Below are positions 13,615 through 19,563 of a DNA stretch of 19,563 nt, in pieces. Source of the stretch: a candidate division Zixibacteria bacterium SM23_81 (GTDB lineage: Bacteria > SM23-81); assembly GCA_001304015.1 (NCBI GenBank), contig LJUY01000054.1, positions 1 through 19,563 on the forward strand, in the 5' to 3' direction. The stretch's first letter is position 1. Every line of letters begins with the position of its first letter. Below the pieces are notes generated by a model. That model made no database searches and was not told the DNA's origin. It saw only the letters and a program-made list of their open reading frames with translations. The position numbers were made by a program, and so were the translations under genes.

Positions 13615-14166
13615 TCATTTCTCCCCACCGATGACCTGCACCACTTTGTCCACAATATCCTCAATCTCGGCCAGCCGGCCCATGCCCACTTCGCGGCGGG
13701 CCAATTTCCCCTCCACGGGACCCACGAAATGGTAACCCAACTCTTTAAGGCGAGCGATCTTCTCCTGGACGATGGGATTCTGGTACATCTGCGCGTGCAT
13801 GGCAGGTGCAAAGATCACCTGTCCCTGTGCGGCCATGATGGTGGTCGAAAGCATGTCGTCCGCGATGCCCGCCGCCACCTTCCCGATGATGTTGGCCGTC
13901 GCTGGAGCTATTACCAAGACGTCGGCCTTCTGACCCAAAGAGATATGCTCGGCCACCTCCCCGGTGGTGGGCGGAAACATGTCCACATAGACCGAATGTC
14001 CGGAAAGGGTTTGCAGGGTCAGGGGGGTGATGAATTGTGTGGCGTTGTGGGTCATGACAACCACAACTTGGGCTCCGGCGTCCCTGAGTTTGCTGACCAA
14101 GATGGCCGCTTTGTACGCCGCGATGCCGCCGGTGATCCCCACCAGAACGGTCTTGCCTCGAAGCAT
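13615..14166 (-). CDS. coaC: Phosphopantothenoylcysteine decarboxylase (CoaC), stand-alone
   Basis: A 183-residue flavoprotein that decarboxylates 4'-phosphopantothenoylcysteine in coenzyme A synthesis. It shows the HFCD fold: VLVGITGGIAAYKA (7-20) for FMN binding, the catalytic His74 in AEHISLG, and PATANIIGK (88-96). Two key sites are non-canonical. The PxMNxxM motif is PAMHAQM (His124 in place of Asn). The flap motif LACGxxGxGRM reads LARREVGMGRL, with Arg157 where E. coli-type enzymes have the Cys that completes reduction. Similar PAMH variants occur, as I recall, in actinobacterial CoaBC, so activity is not excluded. The start ATG abuts the CoaB stop with no gap (TAG-ATG), so translation is coupled. 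Confidence 0.92.
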   Translation of the reverse strand: MLRGKTVLVGITGGIAAYKAAILVSKLRDAGAQVVVVMTHNATQFITPLTLQTLSGHSVYVDMFPPTTGEVAEHISLGQKADVLVIAPATANIIGKVAAGIADDMLSTTIMAAQGQVIFAPAMHAQMYQNPIVQEKIARLKELGYHFVGPVEGKLARREVGMGRLAEIEDIVDKVVQVIGGEK

Positions 14167-14883
14167 CTATTTCCCCCCTTTCAGATGAGCGGCGATGAGA
14201 TCCATGAGGCCGCGGGCGATGTGTTCCTTTCCCCTCAGGGTGGCCTCCACCTTTCCCTGCGGGTTGACGATGATAGCCTGATGCTCTCCTCTCCTGATGG
14301 TGTTCAAGTCATTGGCCACCACCAGGTCAGCCCCGCTCTCCTCTGCGCAGCGGCGAGCTGCCAGAATCAAACCCTGCTGGCTAACCCCCGCTTCTAGCTT
14401 GAATCCCACCAAATAGATATTGGGATTCCACCTTTTGACCATCTGGATCAGCTTGGGAGTGGGCACCAGTTTAAGGGTCCACTCGTGCTTTCCCGACGGG
14501 ACCTTATCGGCTTGACTCTTTGCGGGAACGTAGTCTAAAACGGCCATGGCGTGAATGACCACCTGGTGGTTCTGGGTGCTCAGCTCCTGGCTAAAGACCT
14601 TCATGACGTCATCGTAGGTGACCACCGGTCGTTCCGTAAAACGATTCTCGCCAGAGGACTCCAGCTCTCCCGGCTGTGGCCGAGCGCTTCCCTCTCCGAA
14701 GATAAAGGTCACCTGAGCCCCTCGCCCGAGGGCCTCCTGGGCGAGCAGGCTGCCTAACTGCCCCGTGGATGTGCTGGAGATGTATCGCACGGCATCGATG
14801 GGCCCCCGAATGGGCCCGGAGGTGATGAGGAATTTCTTGCCGGTAAAAACTTGGGATTGTTTCGTATCTTTCTTTGTGGCCAT
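14167..14883 (-). CDS. coaB: Phosphopantothenate-cysteine ligase (CoaB), stand-alone
   Basis: This 238-residue enzyme joins cysteine to 4'-phosphopantothenate, the step before CoaC. It shows LITSGPIRGPIDAVRYIS (19-36) and STSTGQLGSLLAQEALGRGA (37-56), matching the nucleotide-binding 'T(A/S)GPTREPIDPVRYISNxSSGxMG' pattern. AMAVLDYVP (112-120) replaces the AAVADYxP motif, LKLVPTPKLIQM (137-148) aligns with LxLxPTPDIL, and VGFKLEA and VVANDL follow. In most bacteria CoaC and CoaB are one polypeptide with CoaC first; here they are two genes with CoaB first. A charged N-terminal extension of about 15 residues (MATKKDTKQSQVFTG) precedes the core. The ATG has GGGAG six bases upstream. It is the first gene after the repeat island. 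Confidence 0.92.
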   Translation of the reverse strand: MATKKDTKQSQVFTGKKFLITSGPIRGPIDAVRYISSTSTGQLGSLLAQEALGRGAQVTFIFGEGSARPQPGELESSGENRFTERPVVTYDDVMKVFSQELSTQNHQVVIHAMAVLDYVPAKSQADKVPSGKHEWTLKLVPTPKLIQMVKRWNPNIYLVGFKLEAGVSQQGLILAARRCAEESGADLVVANDLNTIRRGEHQAIIVNPQGKVEATLRGKEHIARGLMDLIAAHLKGGK

Positions 14884-14985
14884 AGCTTACTCCCTCGATG
14901 TTGTATCTCTTGCTTTGTAGATAACTGGAAGAATCCTTGAATTACGTCCATAATCCGCATTCGTGAGAAATATCTACTCTTCTAT

Positions 14986-15180
14986 TTGTTATTCTGAGGA
15001 GCACAACAACATTTGTCATTCTGAGGAGCGCAACAACACTTGTCATTCTGAGGAGCGAAGCGACGAAGAATCTCAGGCAAATGGACTAAAGGAGTCCGCA
15101 AGAATCCTTCGCAACCATCAGAACAACAGGCCTGTGATCATCATCAAAACCAATCTCTGGCCAGATCCCTCCACGTTGGA
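14986..15180 (+). repeat. Repeat copy A of the 'TTGTCATTCTGAGG' family
   Basis: It begins with three tandem 27-bp units (starts 14986, 15013, 15040) of the form TTGTCATTCTGAGGAGCGCA + ACAACAC. The third runs into the core GAGCGAAGCGACGAAGAATC + TCAGG. The tail (15079-15180) includes AGAATCCTTCGCAACCATCA and continues into the last codons of the GIY-YIG gene. Copies C and D repeat the same order of segments. CTGAG (15048-15052) and CTCAG (15072-15076) form a short inverted repeat around the core. Confidence 0.9.
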
Positions 15181-15428
15181 TTCATGGACCTCACCAAGGA
15201 CTTTTTCTTTTCACGCAGCCAACCCTTGATCTGCTTTTCTCTGCGAATGGCCTCTTTCACGTCTCTCGTTTCCTCGTAATAGACCAATTTGGTGACTTCG
15301 TACCTGTCTGTGAAGCCTTTAATGAGATGATGCTTGTGTTCATATACTCGGCGCCTCAAATCGTTGGTCACTCCAATATACAATACCTTTGATTTGCTGG
15401 CCATGATGTAAACATAGTAGAGCTTCAT
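15144..15428 (-). CDS. GIY-YIG domain nuclease, small single-domain type
   Basis: A 94-residue protein made of one GIY-YIG domain. YYVYIMASKSKVLYIGVTND carries the two beta strands of the signature (YVY...YIG), with RRRVYEHKHHLIKGFT supplying the catalytic Arg/His/Tyr region and REKQIKGWLREKKKSLV the basic helix. The conserved Glu in YYEETRDVKEAIRREKQ is the likely metal ligand. It ends NPTWRDLARDWF. Family knowledge: the UPF0213/YhbQ-like group cuts DNA in vitro, but its biological role is poorly known. The start ATG has only a weak ribosome site (AAGG 11 bases upstream). Its 3' end is part of the island's repeat unit: copy C keeps the last ten codons and stop. Nothing suggests co-transcription with coaB. 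Confidence 0.92.
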   Translation of the reverse strand: MKLYYVYIMASKSKVLYIGVTNDLRRRVYEHKHHLIKGFTDRYEVTKLVYYEETRDVKEAIRREKQIKGWLREKKKSLVRSMNPTWRDLARDWF

Positions 15429-15549
15429 CCCAGCTGGCCTTGGTAAGAATCGGTTATTTTAGCTTCTGATGGAGTATTATTTATTCCGTTTTGAGATAAA
15501 TACAACTACATACGAATCGCGTCCCTTACATTCGTGCTTCTATAATCCT

Positions 15550-15667
15550 GTCGCCTGAGATTCTTCGCTTCGCTTTGTTGAAATCCCCTCGCTGAAGTTC
15601 CTGTTCCATCGCCGCCCATGAATGCAATTCGGGAAAAGCGCTTCTTCTCGCTCAGAATGACAAAATT
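15550..15667 (-). repeat. Repeat copy B, inverted and interrupted
   Basis: In opposite orientation to A, C and D. CGCCTGAGATTCTTCGCTTC (15552-15571) is the reverse of the core 'GAAGAATCTCAGGC', and CGCTCAGAATGACAA (15650-15664) is the reverse of 'TTGTCATTCTGAG'. About 75 bases that do not match the other copies separate these halves. With copy A it brackets the GIY-YIG gene as inverted flanks. Confidence 0.75.
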
Positions 15668-15794
15668 GAATTAATTCGCAGCCATGATATCTGCTGCACT
15701 AAGATTTCCAGCGATCGCCGGCCAATTGTCATCATTCTAAAGGCACATTGTGAGCCCTGCATGGATTTCATAATGACTGAAGATACAGCAATAT

Positions 15795-15988
15795 CTGCCA
15801 CTCTGAAGAGCACAAAAACATTTGTCATTCTGAGGAGCATATCAAAACTTGTCATTCTGAGGAGCAAAGCGACGAAGAATCTCAGGCAAATGAAACAACG
15901 GAGCCTGGTAGAACCCTTCGCAACCATCAGAACAATAAGCTTGTGAGCATCATCAAAACCACTCTCTAGCCAGATCCCTCCAAGTTGA
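15795..15988 (+). repeat. Repeat copy C
   Basis: Three 27-bp units (starts 15795, 15822, 15849), then the core AGCGACGAAGAATCTCAGGC (15868-15887) and the tail CCTTCGCAACCATCAGAACA through CTCTAGCCAGATCCCTCCAA. It follows copy A nearly segment for segment over about 195 bases but is more diverged in the first unit (CTGCCACTCTGAAGAGC). Confidence 0.88.
15953..15985 (-). pseudogene. Remnant of a second GIY-YIG gene: last ten codons and stop
   Basis: The minus strand reads TWRDLAREWF followed by TGA, against TWRDLARDWF plus TGA at the end of the intact GIY-YIG gene (15144-15173). Upstream of the Thr codon the similarity ends and no further GIY-YIG sequence follows. The remnant sits at the same place relative to copy C as the gene's end does to copy A. 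Confidence 0.75.
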
Positions 15989-16005
15989 GAAATACCTTGC
16001 CCTAT

Positions 16006-16137
16006 CTGTCATTCCGAGGAGCACAACAACACTTGTCATTCTGAGGAGCGCAGCGACGAAGAATCTCAGGCGAATGGACTAAAGGAGTCCGGAAGAATCC
16101 TCTACAGCCATTAGGACAACAGGTTTGTGATTATCAT
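16006..16137 (+). repeat. Repeat copy D
   Basis: Two 27-bp units (starts 16006 and 16033), then the core GCGCAGCGACGAAGAATCTC and the tail GGACTAAAGGAGTCCGGAAG, matching copy A closely up to GTGATTATCAT at 16127-16137, where similarity stops before the GIY-YIG remnant region. From 16138 to the YigZ stop at 16357 I see no gene, repeat or convincing terminator. Confidence 0.85.
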
Positions 16138-16356
16138 GGAGCGAGGTTCTCCAGACCCACACCATTCCTCGCAACAACACCCATTTTCTACGGCAGAGCA
16201 AGGGAGACATATCCCCTTTGATGCTCCCTTAACTCACATTCCTCACCTTCACCTCTCCTCGTAATGACACATGTTCCTTAAGAAAGAGGAAGAGGGCGTG
16301 AAAATGTGACCCACGGGCACATTAGGCGGAGTGGATTTCTCCCTCCCCAAGAAAAA

Positions 16357-17034
16357 TTAATCTTTAGATGTCCTGATATCGCCAAGCTTTACCTTTCCCT
16401 TACCCAAAACAGCCAGCGCTTCCCGAAATCTCTCGCTCCTGCTTTTCCGAACCCTGACGGTCAGGCTTGTTCTCTGACCATATTCCTCGCTCAGGACCCG
16501 AGCATCATATTTGCCCAGAAGCTGCCGAACCTCTTTGGTGAGACCATAGGGGAAGCTCAGGGCGAAATCGTCTGTGAGAAAGGCTGTGATCAACCCAACC
16601 TTATCCAAGACCGCCACCGCGCTCTCTTTATACGCCCTAACCAGGCCCCCTGTGCCCAGCTTGGTTCCTCCGAAATAACGACTCACCACCACGACCACGT
16701 TGGTCAGGTCGCGACTCTCAATGGCCTCCAGAATAGGCCGCCCAGCGGTGCCGAAAGGCTCTCCGGCGTCGCTGAATCGGAAAATGGCTCCATCCCCGTG
16801 GCCCACCCGATAGGCGTAGCAGTTGTGCGTGGCGTCGAAATACTTGCGGGAGATTTCCTCGACGAACCTTTTGGCCTTCTCCTCAGAGTCTATGGGCGCC
16901 ACCGAGGCGATGAACCGGGAGCCCTTGACCTTGATTTCGTGGCTCCCTCGGCCTTTGGCTGTGTGATATTCATCTGATACGGCCACTTCATACTCTGATG
17001 CTGTTGGTGAACCTTTTTTGAATAAAGCTCCCAA
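16357..17034 (-). CDS. YigZ/IMPACT family protein
   Basis: A 225-residue cytoplasmic protein of the UPF0029/IMPACT family. The N-terminal domain (about 30-145) carries KGSRFIASVAPIDSEEKAK, DATHNCYAYRVG and the family signature SDAGEPFGTAGRPILEAI (88-105), followed by VVVSRYFGGTKLGTGGLVRA (116-135). The C-terminal part (about 150-220) corresponds to the DUF1949 ferredoxin-like domain. Family knowledge: related eukaryotic IMPACT acts in translation control through GCN1; the bacterial role is unsettled, with suggested links to ribosomes. Length is normal. The start appears to be TTG at 17034, with AAGGAG ten bases upstream; no ATG occurs before the conserved region. It lies 39 bases downstream of the secreted Asp-box gene. 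Confidence 0.92.
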   Translation of the reverse strand: MGALFKKGSPTASEYEVAVSDEYHTAKGRGSHEIKVKGSRFIASVAPIDSEEKAKRFVEEISRKYFDATHNCYAYRVGHGDGAIFRFSDAGEPFGTAGRPILEAIESRDLTNVVVVVSRYFGGTKLGTGGLVRAYKESAVAVLDKVGLITAFLTDDFALSFPYGLTKEVRQLLGKYDARVLSEEYGQRTSLTVRVRKSRSERFREALAVLGKGKVKLGDIRTSKD

Positions 17035-17073
17035 AGCTCAGATACTCCTTGGCTCTGAATCTTGTGACCCGGA

Positions 17074-18606
17074 TCAACGCAATAACAGCAGTTTTTTCAC
17101 AGCTGAGGCATTTGGGGTCTCCAGCTTACTGAAATAAACACCACTGGATACTAAATCCCCCGCACCGTTCTTACCATCCCAAACAACCTGATGTCTCCCA
17201 TGTGGCACAGAAGCTTTGATTAATGTCCGAACTTTTTCTCCAAGGGTGTTATAAATATTCAGAGTCACAAAACTCTCAGCAGGAAGACTATATTCAATTG
17301 TCGTTTGGGCGTTGAATGGGTTGGGATAATTTTGACTCAACCAAAAGTTATCTGGCAATGGTCGGTCACGCTCGTTTTCCTCCACTTCAGTAGGTGAAAT
17401 TGTAGCGCTGGTCACAAAGAGGTTATACTCCCCGAGGCGATTGTCAATAAAGGCAATATACAGACGTCCAGAATCATCTATCGCTATTCCTCCCACAGCT
17501 TGCTTATAGGATTGAGAAATCGAATCCACCGGCGATATCCTCTCTCCAAAACTTGTCCCACCATCCACTGACCGTGCTATAAAGATGTCAGAACTATCAA
17601 TTCCAACCTGATAAAGCACGAACAGCCCATAGAGTCGATGGTATGCTATCTTTGGCCTAAGGTGGCTCTGCCCAGTTATTTGGTTTACTCTTACTTCCTC
17701 TGAAAAACTCACTCCCCCATTAAATGATTTGGCAAGGTAAATATCACGATCCCCCGTCCTATCGTCAGACCAGACCACATAAATAGTATTCAATTCATCC
17801 ACGGTGATGGCTGGATCCATCACACCATAATGTCCCATTAAGGGCGCCTCAGATACCAGGATTGGTTCAGCGAAGGTAGTGCCTGCATCGGTTGATTGAG
17901 AAAAGTAGAGAAGATCCGGTTGGCTGTAATCCGATGAATCAGCCCGAAAAACAACATAAAGTGTGTCACGCCCAACAGCCTTGAAATCAGGAAACCAACC
18001 GGATCGAAGACTCGGTGGTTCCACTAATGTTTCGTAGCGCTGAGAATAATCGCCACCATACAAAACAATACAGTGCAGACCTGGCCACACCAGAGAGGGT
18101 GTATACACCGTGCCATTTTCATCTATGGCTAATGTCTGTCGTTGTGTCGCGTCCCACCCAGCAAATCCTATAATATGACTCGATTCGAAGTGTAATCCAC
18201 CATCAAGCGATTGGGAAATGTGAATGAAAGCCTCTTTTATTGATTCCCAGATATAGTACTGCCATACCACCCAGGGATTGTCTTGGGGATCAAAGGCTAA
18301 CGCGGGACAATCGCGTGTATCTCCCCAATGCTGAAGTGGTGAAGCGCAGACCACCGTCTTCTGCCATGATTGCCCCACGTCGTTTGATTTTGCAAAATTA
18401 ACAATATCATTGTCAGGAGCCAGACTAATCCATGTCACTCCAACATTACTATCGCTATCTAAGGCAATGTCGGCGTATCTGAGCCCCCATCTTGCTACTG
18501 TACTGGTATCCACCAGCACGTCAGGACCAAAGGTCTGTGCTCTTGCCGGAGAAACTGCGATCATATTTAGAAGAATTAAAAATGGCAAAATAAGCGTACT
18601 TCTCAT
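17074..18606 (-). CDS. Secreted Asp-box (sialidase-like propeller) protein with C-terminal sorting domain
   Basis: A 510-residue exported protein. A signal peptide (LILPFLILLNMIAVSPARAQ) is followed by a propeller-like region (25-400). This holds at least five Asp-box motifs SxDxGxxF/W or close variants: SNDVGQSW, SLDGGLHF, STDAGTTF, SFNGGVSF and SVDGGTSF. The C-terminus (about 415-510) is a FlgD/T9SS type-A-like domain with LSQNYPNPFNAQTTIEYSLP, TLNIYNTLGEKVRTLI and the closing SSGVYFSKLET...VKKLLLLR. In Bacteroidetes and allied phyla this domain directs proteins across the outer membrane by type IX secretion. Catalytic sialidase residues cannot be confirmed, so I do not call it an enzyme. 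The gene is visibly richer in A+T than its neighbours. A dyad at 18624-18643 precedes it. Confidence 0.9.
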   Translation of the reverse strand: MRSTLILPFLILLNMIAVSPARAQTFGPDVLVDTSTVARWGLRYADIALDSDSNVGVTWISLAPDNDIVNFAKSNDVGQSWQKTVVCASPLQHWGDTRDCPALAFDPQDNPWVVWQYYIWESIKEAFIHISQSLDGGLHFESSHIIGFAGWDATQRQTLAIDENGTVYTPSLVWPGLHCIVLYGGDYSQRYETLVEPPSLRSGWFPDFKAVGRDTLYVVFRADSSDYSQPDLLYFSQSTDAGTTFAEPILVSEAPLMGHYGVMDPAITVDELNTIYVVWSDDRTGDRDIYLAKSFNGGVSFSEEVRVNQITGQSHLRPKIAYHRLYGLFVLYQVGIDSSDIFIARSVDGGTSFGERISPVDSISQSYKQAVGGIAIDDSGRLYIAFIDNRLGEYNLFVTSATISPTEVEENERDRPLPDNFWLSQNYPNPFNAQTTIEYSLPAESFVTLNIYNTLGEKVRTLIKASVPHGRHQVVWDGKNGAGDLVSSGVYFSKLETPNASAVKKLLLLR

Positions 18607-18623
18607 TTTACATGAAACCTCAG

Positions 18624-18643
18624 ATATCTATTCTTCTAGATAT
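18624..18643. promoter_or_regulatory. Perfect dyad upstream of the secreted Asp-box gene
   Basis: ATATCTA and TAGATAT (7 bp each) flank a 6-base spacer TTCTTC, 18 bases before the start codon and 28 bases after the bshA stop. Its position fits an operator or an mRNA hairpin near the ribosome site; no T tract follows, so termination is unlikely. Confidence 0.4.
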
Positions 18644-18670
18644 AAAGAACTCCTGCTCCAATGCGAGTTT

Positions 18671-19563
18671 TCACTCCCCCACCACCTGCCGATAAAACTC
18701 CTCATACTGGGGAACGATGAGCTTCGCATCGAAGGTCTCAAGAACGCGCTGGCGGGCGTTTTCTCCCATCTCTTTTCTCAAATCATCGTCGGTCAAGATC
18801 TTCAGGGCACACTGCGACATGGCCTCCACGTCCCCCACAGGGGCCAGATATCCCGTCTGACCGTGAAGGACAACCTCGGGCAGCCCTCCCTTTTGACAGC
18901 CGATGACCGGCACGCCGCAGCTCATGGCCTCCAGCGCCCCCAAGCCGAAGCTCTCCCCGTCGGTGGGCAACAGGAACAGGTCGGCCTGGCCCAAAAGCTG
19001 CTCCACTCCAACCTGATTCCCTAAAAAATGTACTTCCCCTCCCAGTTTGAGCTCGTCCGCCAGAGCCTCGGCGGAAGCTCGCTCTGGCCCATCCCCGATC
19101 ATGACCAGCTTGGCGGAAAGGGCTTTGCGCATATTGGCGAAGATGCGCACGATATCCCCAATCCTTTTGACGGGCCGGAAATTGGAGATGTGCATGAGAA
19201 TTTTTCCATCCCCAAATGAATTTTCTCTCTTGCCCTGAAGGGGACGAAATCGCTGGGTGTCCACGAAATTGTAGATCACTTGGATGGGGCGCGCTACCTG
19301 AAACTTCTTGCGCGTCTCCTCTTTGAGATAGCTCGAGACGGCCGTGACCCCATCGCTGGCCTCGGTGGTGAACTTGATAATCCCGTAAAAAGACTGGTCG
19401 GCACCCACCAAGGTGATGTCCGTGCCGTGAAGGGTGGTGATCACCTTGGGGGCAGGAGAGACCATCTGCCGAGCCATGAATGCCGCCGTGGCGTGGGGAA
19501 TGGCGTAGTGGGCATGGAGTAGATCGAGGCCCTCTCGAGAGGCCACCTCCGCCATTTTAGTGG
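18671..19563 (-). CDS. bshA: N-acetylglucosaminyl-malate synthase BshA (bacillithiol pathway), 3' part
   Basis: A GT4-family glycosyltransferase cut by the window edge: the frame is open to the last base, and about 80-90 N-terminal residues are missing compared with BshA. The first step of bacillithiol synthesis is transfer of GlcNAc from UDP-GlcNAc to L-malate. BshA-specific stretches are LLHAHYAIPHATAAFMARQM, ITTLHGTDITLVG, GVTAVSSYLKEET, IYNFVDTQRF and MHISNFRPVKRI. The GT4 nucleotide-sugar motif ESFGLGALEAMSCGVPVIG with GGLPEVV follows, and its first Glu is the usual donor-binding residue. An internal ATG at 19555 is not the real start because the residues before it continue the family alignment. 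The stop is 64 bases before the secreted Asp-box gene. Other bacillithiol genes (bshB, bshC) are not in the window. Confidence 0.93.
   Translation of the reverse strand, partial: TKMAEVASREGLDLLHAHYAIPHATAAFMARQMVSPAPKVITTLHGTDITLVGADQSFYGIIKFTTEASDGVTAVSSYLKEETRKKFQVARPIQVIYNFVDTQRFRPLQGKRENSFGDGKILMHISNFRPVKRIGDIVRIFANMRKALSAKLVMIGDGPERASAEALADELKLGGEVHFLGNQVGVEQLLGQADLFLLPTDGESFGLGALEAMSCGVPVIGCQKGGLPEVVLHGQTGYLAPVGDVEAMSQCALKILTDDDLRKEMGENARQRVLETFDAKLIVPQYEEFYRQVVGE

Larger units (their letters stand above)
14986..16137. mobile_element. Candidate GIY-YIG-associated repeat island
   Basis: This island between coaB and the YigZ gene holds direct repeat copies A (14986-15180), C (15795-15988) and D (16006-16137), an inverted partial copy B (15550-15667) and one GIY-YIG gene. 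The gene lies between A and inverted B, giving the appearance of a cassette with inverted flanks. The stretch 15429-15549 and the stretch 15668-15794 show no gene or recognisable site. No target-site duplication, transposase or recombinase is visible, so mobility is inference; repeated duplication in place would also explain the layout. Confidence 0.4.

Noticed and set aside
13465-14397. Plus-strand open frame of 310 codons
   Set aside because: Antisense to the CoaC gene and parts of its neighbours; low-complexity HGR-rich translation and no ribosome site.
14986-15066. CRISPR array
   Set aside because: The 27-bp units are contiguous with no unique spacers, and no cas genes are present.
14963-15229. 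Plus-strand frame of 88 codons with a nine-residue period
   Set aside because: The periodic CHSEER-like translation is produced by the 27-bp repeat units, not by a protein under selection.

Overview
The window is a dense, almost entirely minus-strand stretch of a Gram-negative bacterial chromosome. Evidence for this is an LptD outer-membrane LPS assembly protein, a likely outer-membrane beta-barrel fragment, and a secreted Asp-box protein ending in the 'NYPNPFN' type C-terminal sorting domain. That sorting domain is typical of the FCB superphylum and allied candidate phyla (Bacteroidetes/Ignavibacteria/KSB1/Zixibacteria-like lineages). A BshA glycosyltransferase (bacillithiol synthesis) fits such a group. 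I cannot name the organism from sequence alone.

Layout, in increasing coordinate. (1) 1-606: the 3' end of a plus-strand outer-membrane-like protein with a strong intrinsic terminator; this is the only plus-strand gene. (2) 653-1619: an Fe-S scaffold group on the minus strand (IscU-type NifU, then Nfu, then a small conserved protein). (3) 1745-4290: a redox/iron-flavoured signalling cluster. It holds a 36-residue rubredoxin-like protein with its own sigma70-type promoter, a half-ferritin/SpoIIE-phosphatase fusion, an HD-GYP-like hydrolase overlapping it by ATGA, and a second half-ferritin protein with a DUF4177-like tail. (4) 4348-4746: an HU gene with its own promoter and terminator. (5) 4819-8031: a long LptD. 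(6) 8103-12474: a tight run of isoaspartyl peptidase, a DUF3108-like/YhfC-like intramembrane protease fusion, a histone-deacetylase-family hydrolase and a PfkB sugar kinase. (7) 12658-14883: CoaB and CoaC as separate genes in reversed order, followed by an EamA-type transporter. (8) 14986-16137: a repeat island around a GIY-YIG nuclease gene. (9) 16357-19563: a YigZ/IMPACT protein, the secreted Asp-box protein and the 3' part of bshA.

Two places stand out as possibly undescribed. The first is the 1745-4290 cluster. Two neighbouring proteins carry the same two-helix 'half-ferritin' domain with a single E...ExxH set, one of them fused to a PP2C/SpoIIE phosphatase and coupled to an HD hydrolase. 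This suggests an iron- or oxygen-sensing phosphosignalling module. The second is the GIY-YIG island. Direct repeat copies (A, C, D) and an inverted partial copy (B) share a conserved core, and copies A and B bracket the gene. Copy C preserves the last ten codons and stop of a GIY-YIG gene, so the nuclease gene and the repeats look like parts of one duplicated or mobile unit.

Almost every gene lies on one strand and many are separated by 0-40 bases, so most of the window is probably transcribed as a few long minus-strand units. The clearest internal promoters are those of the rubredoxin-like gene and HU.
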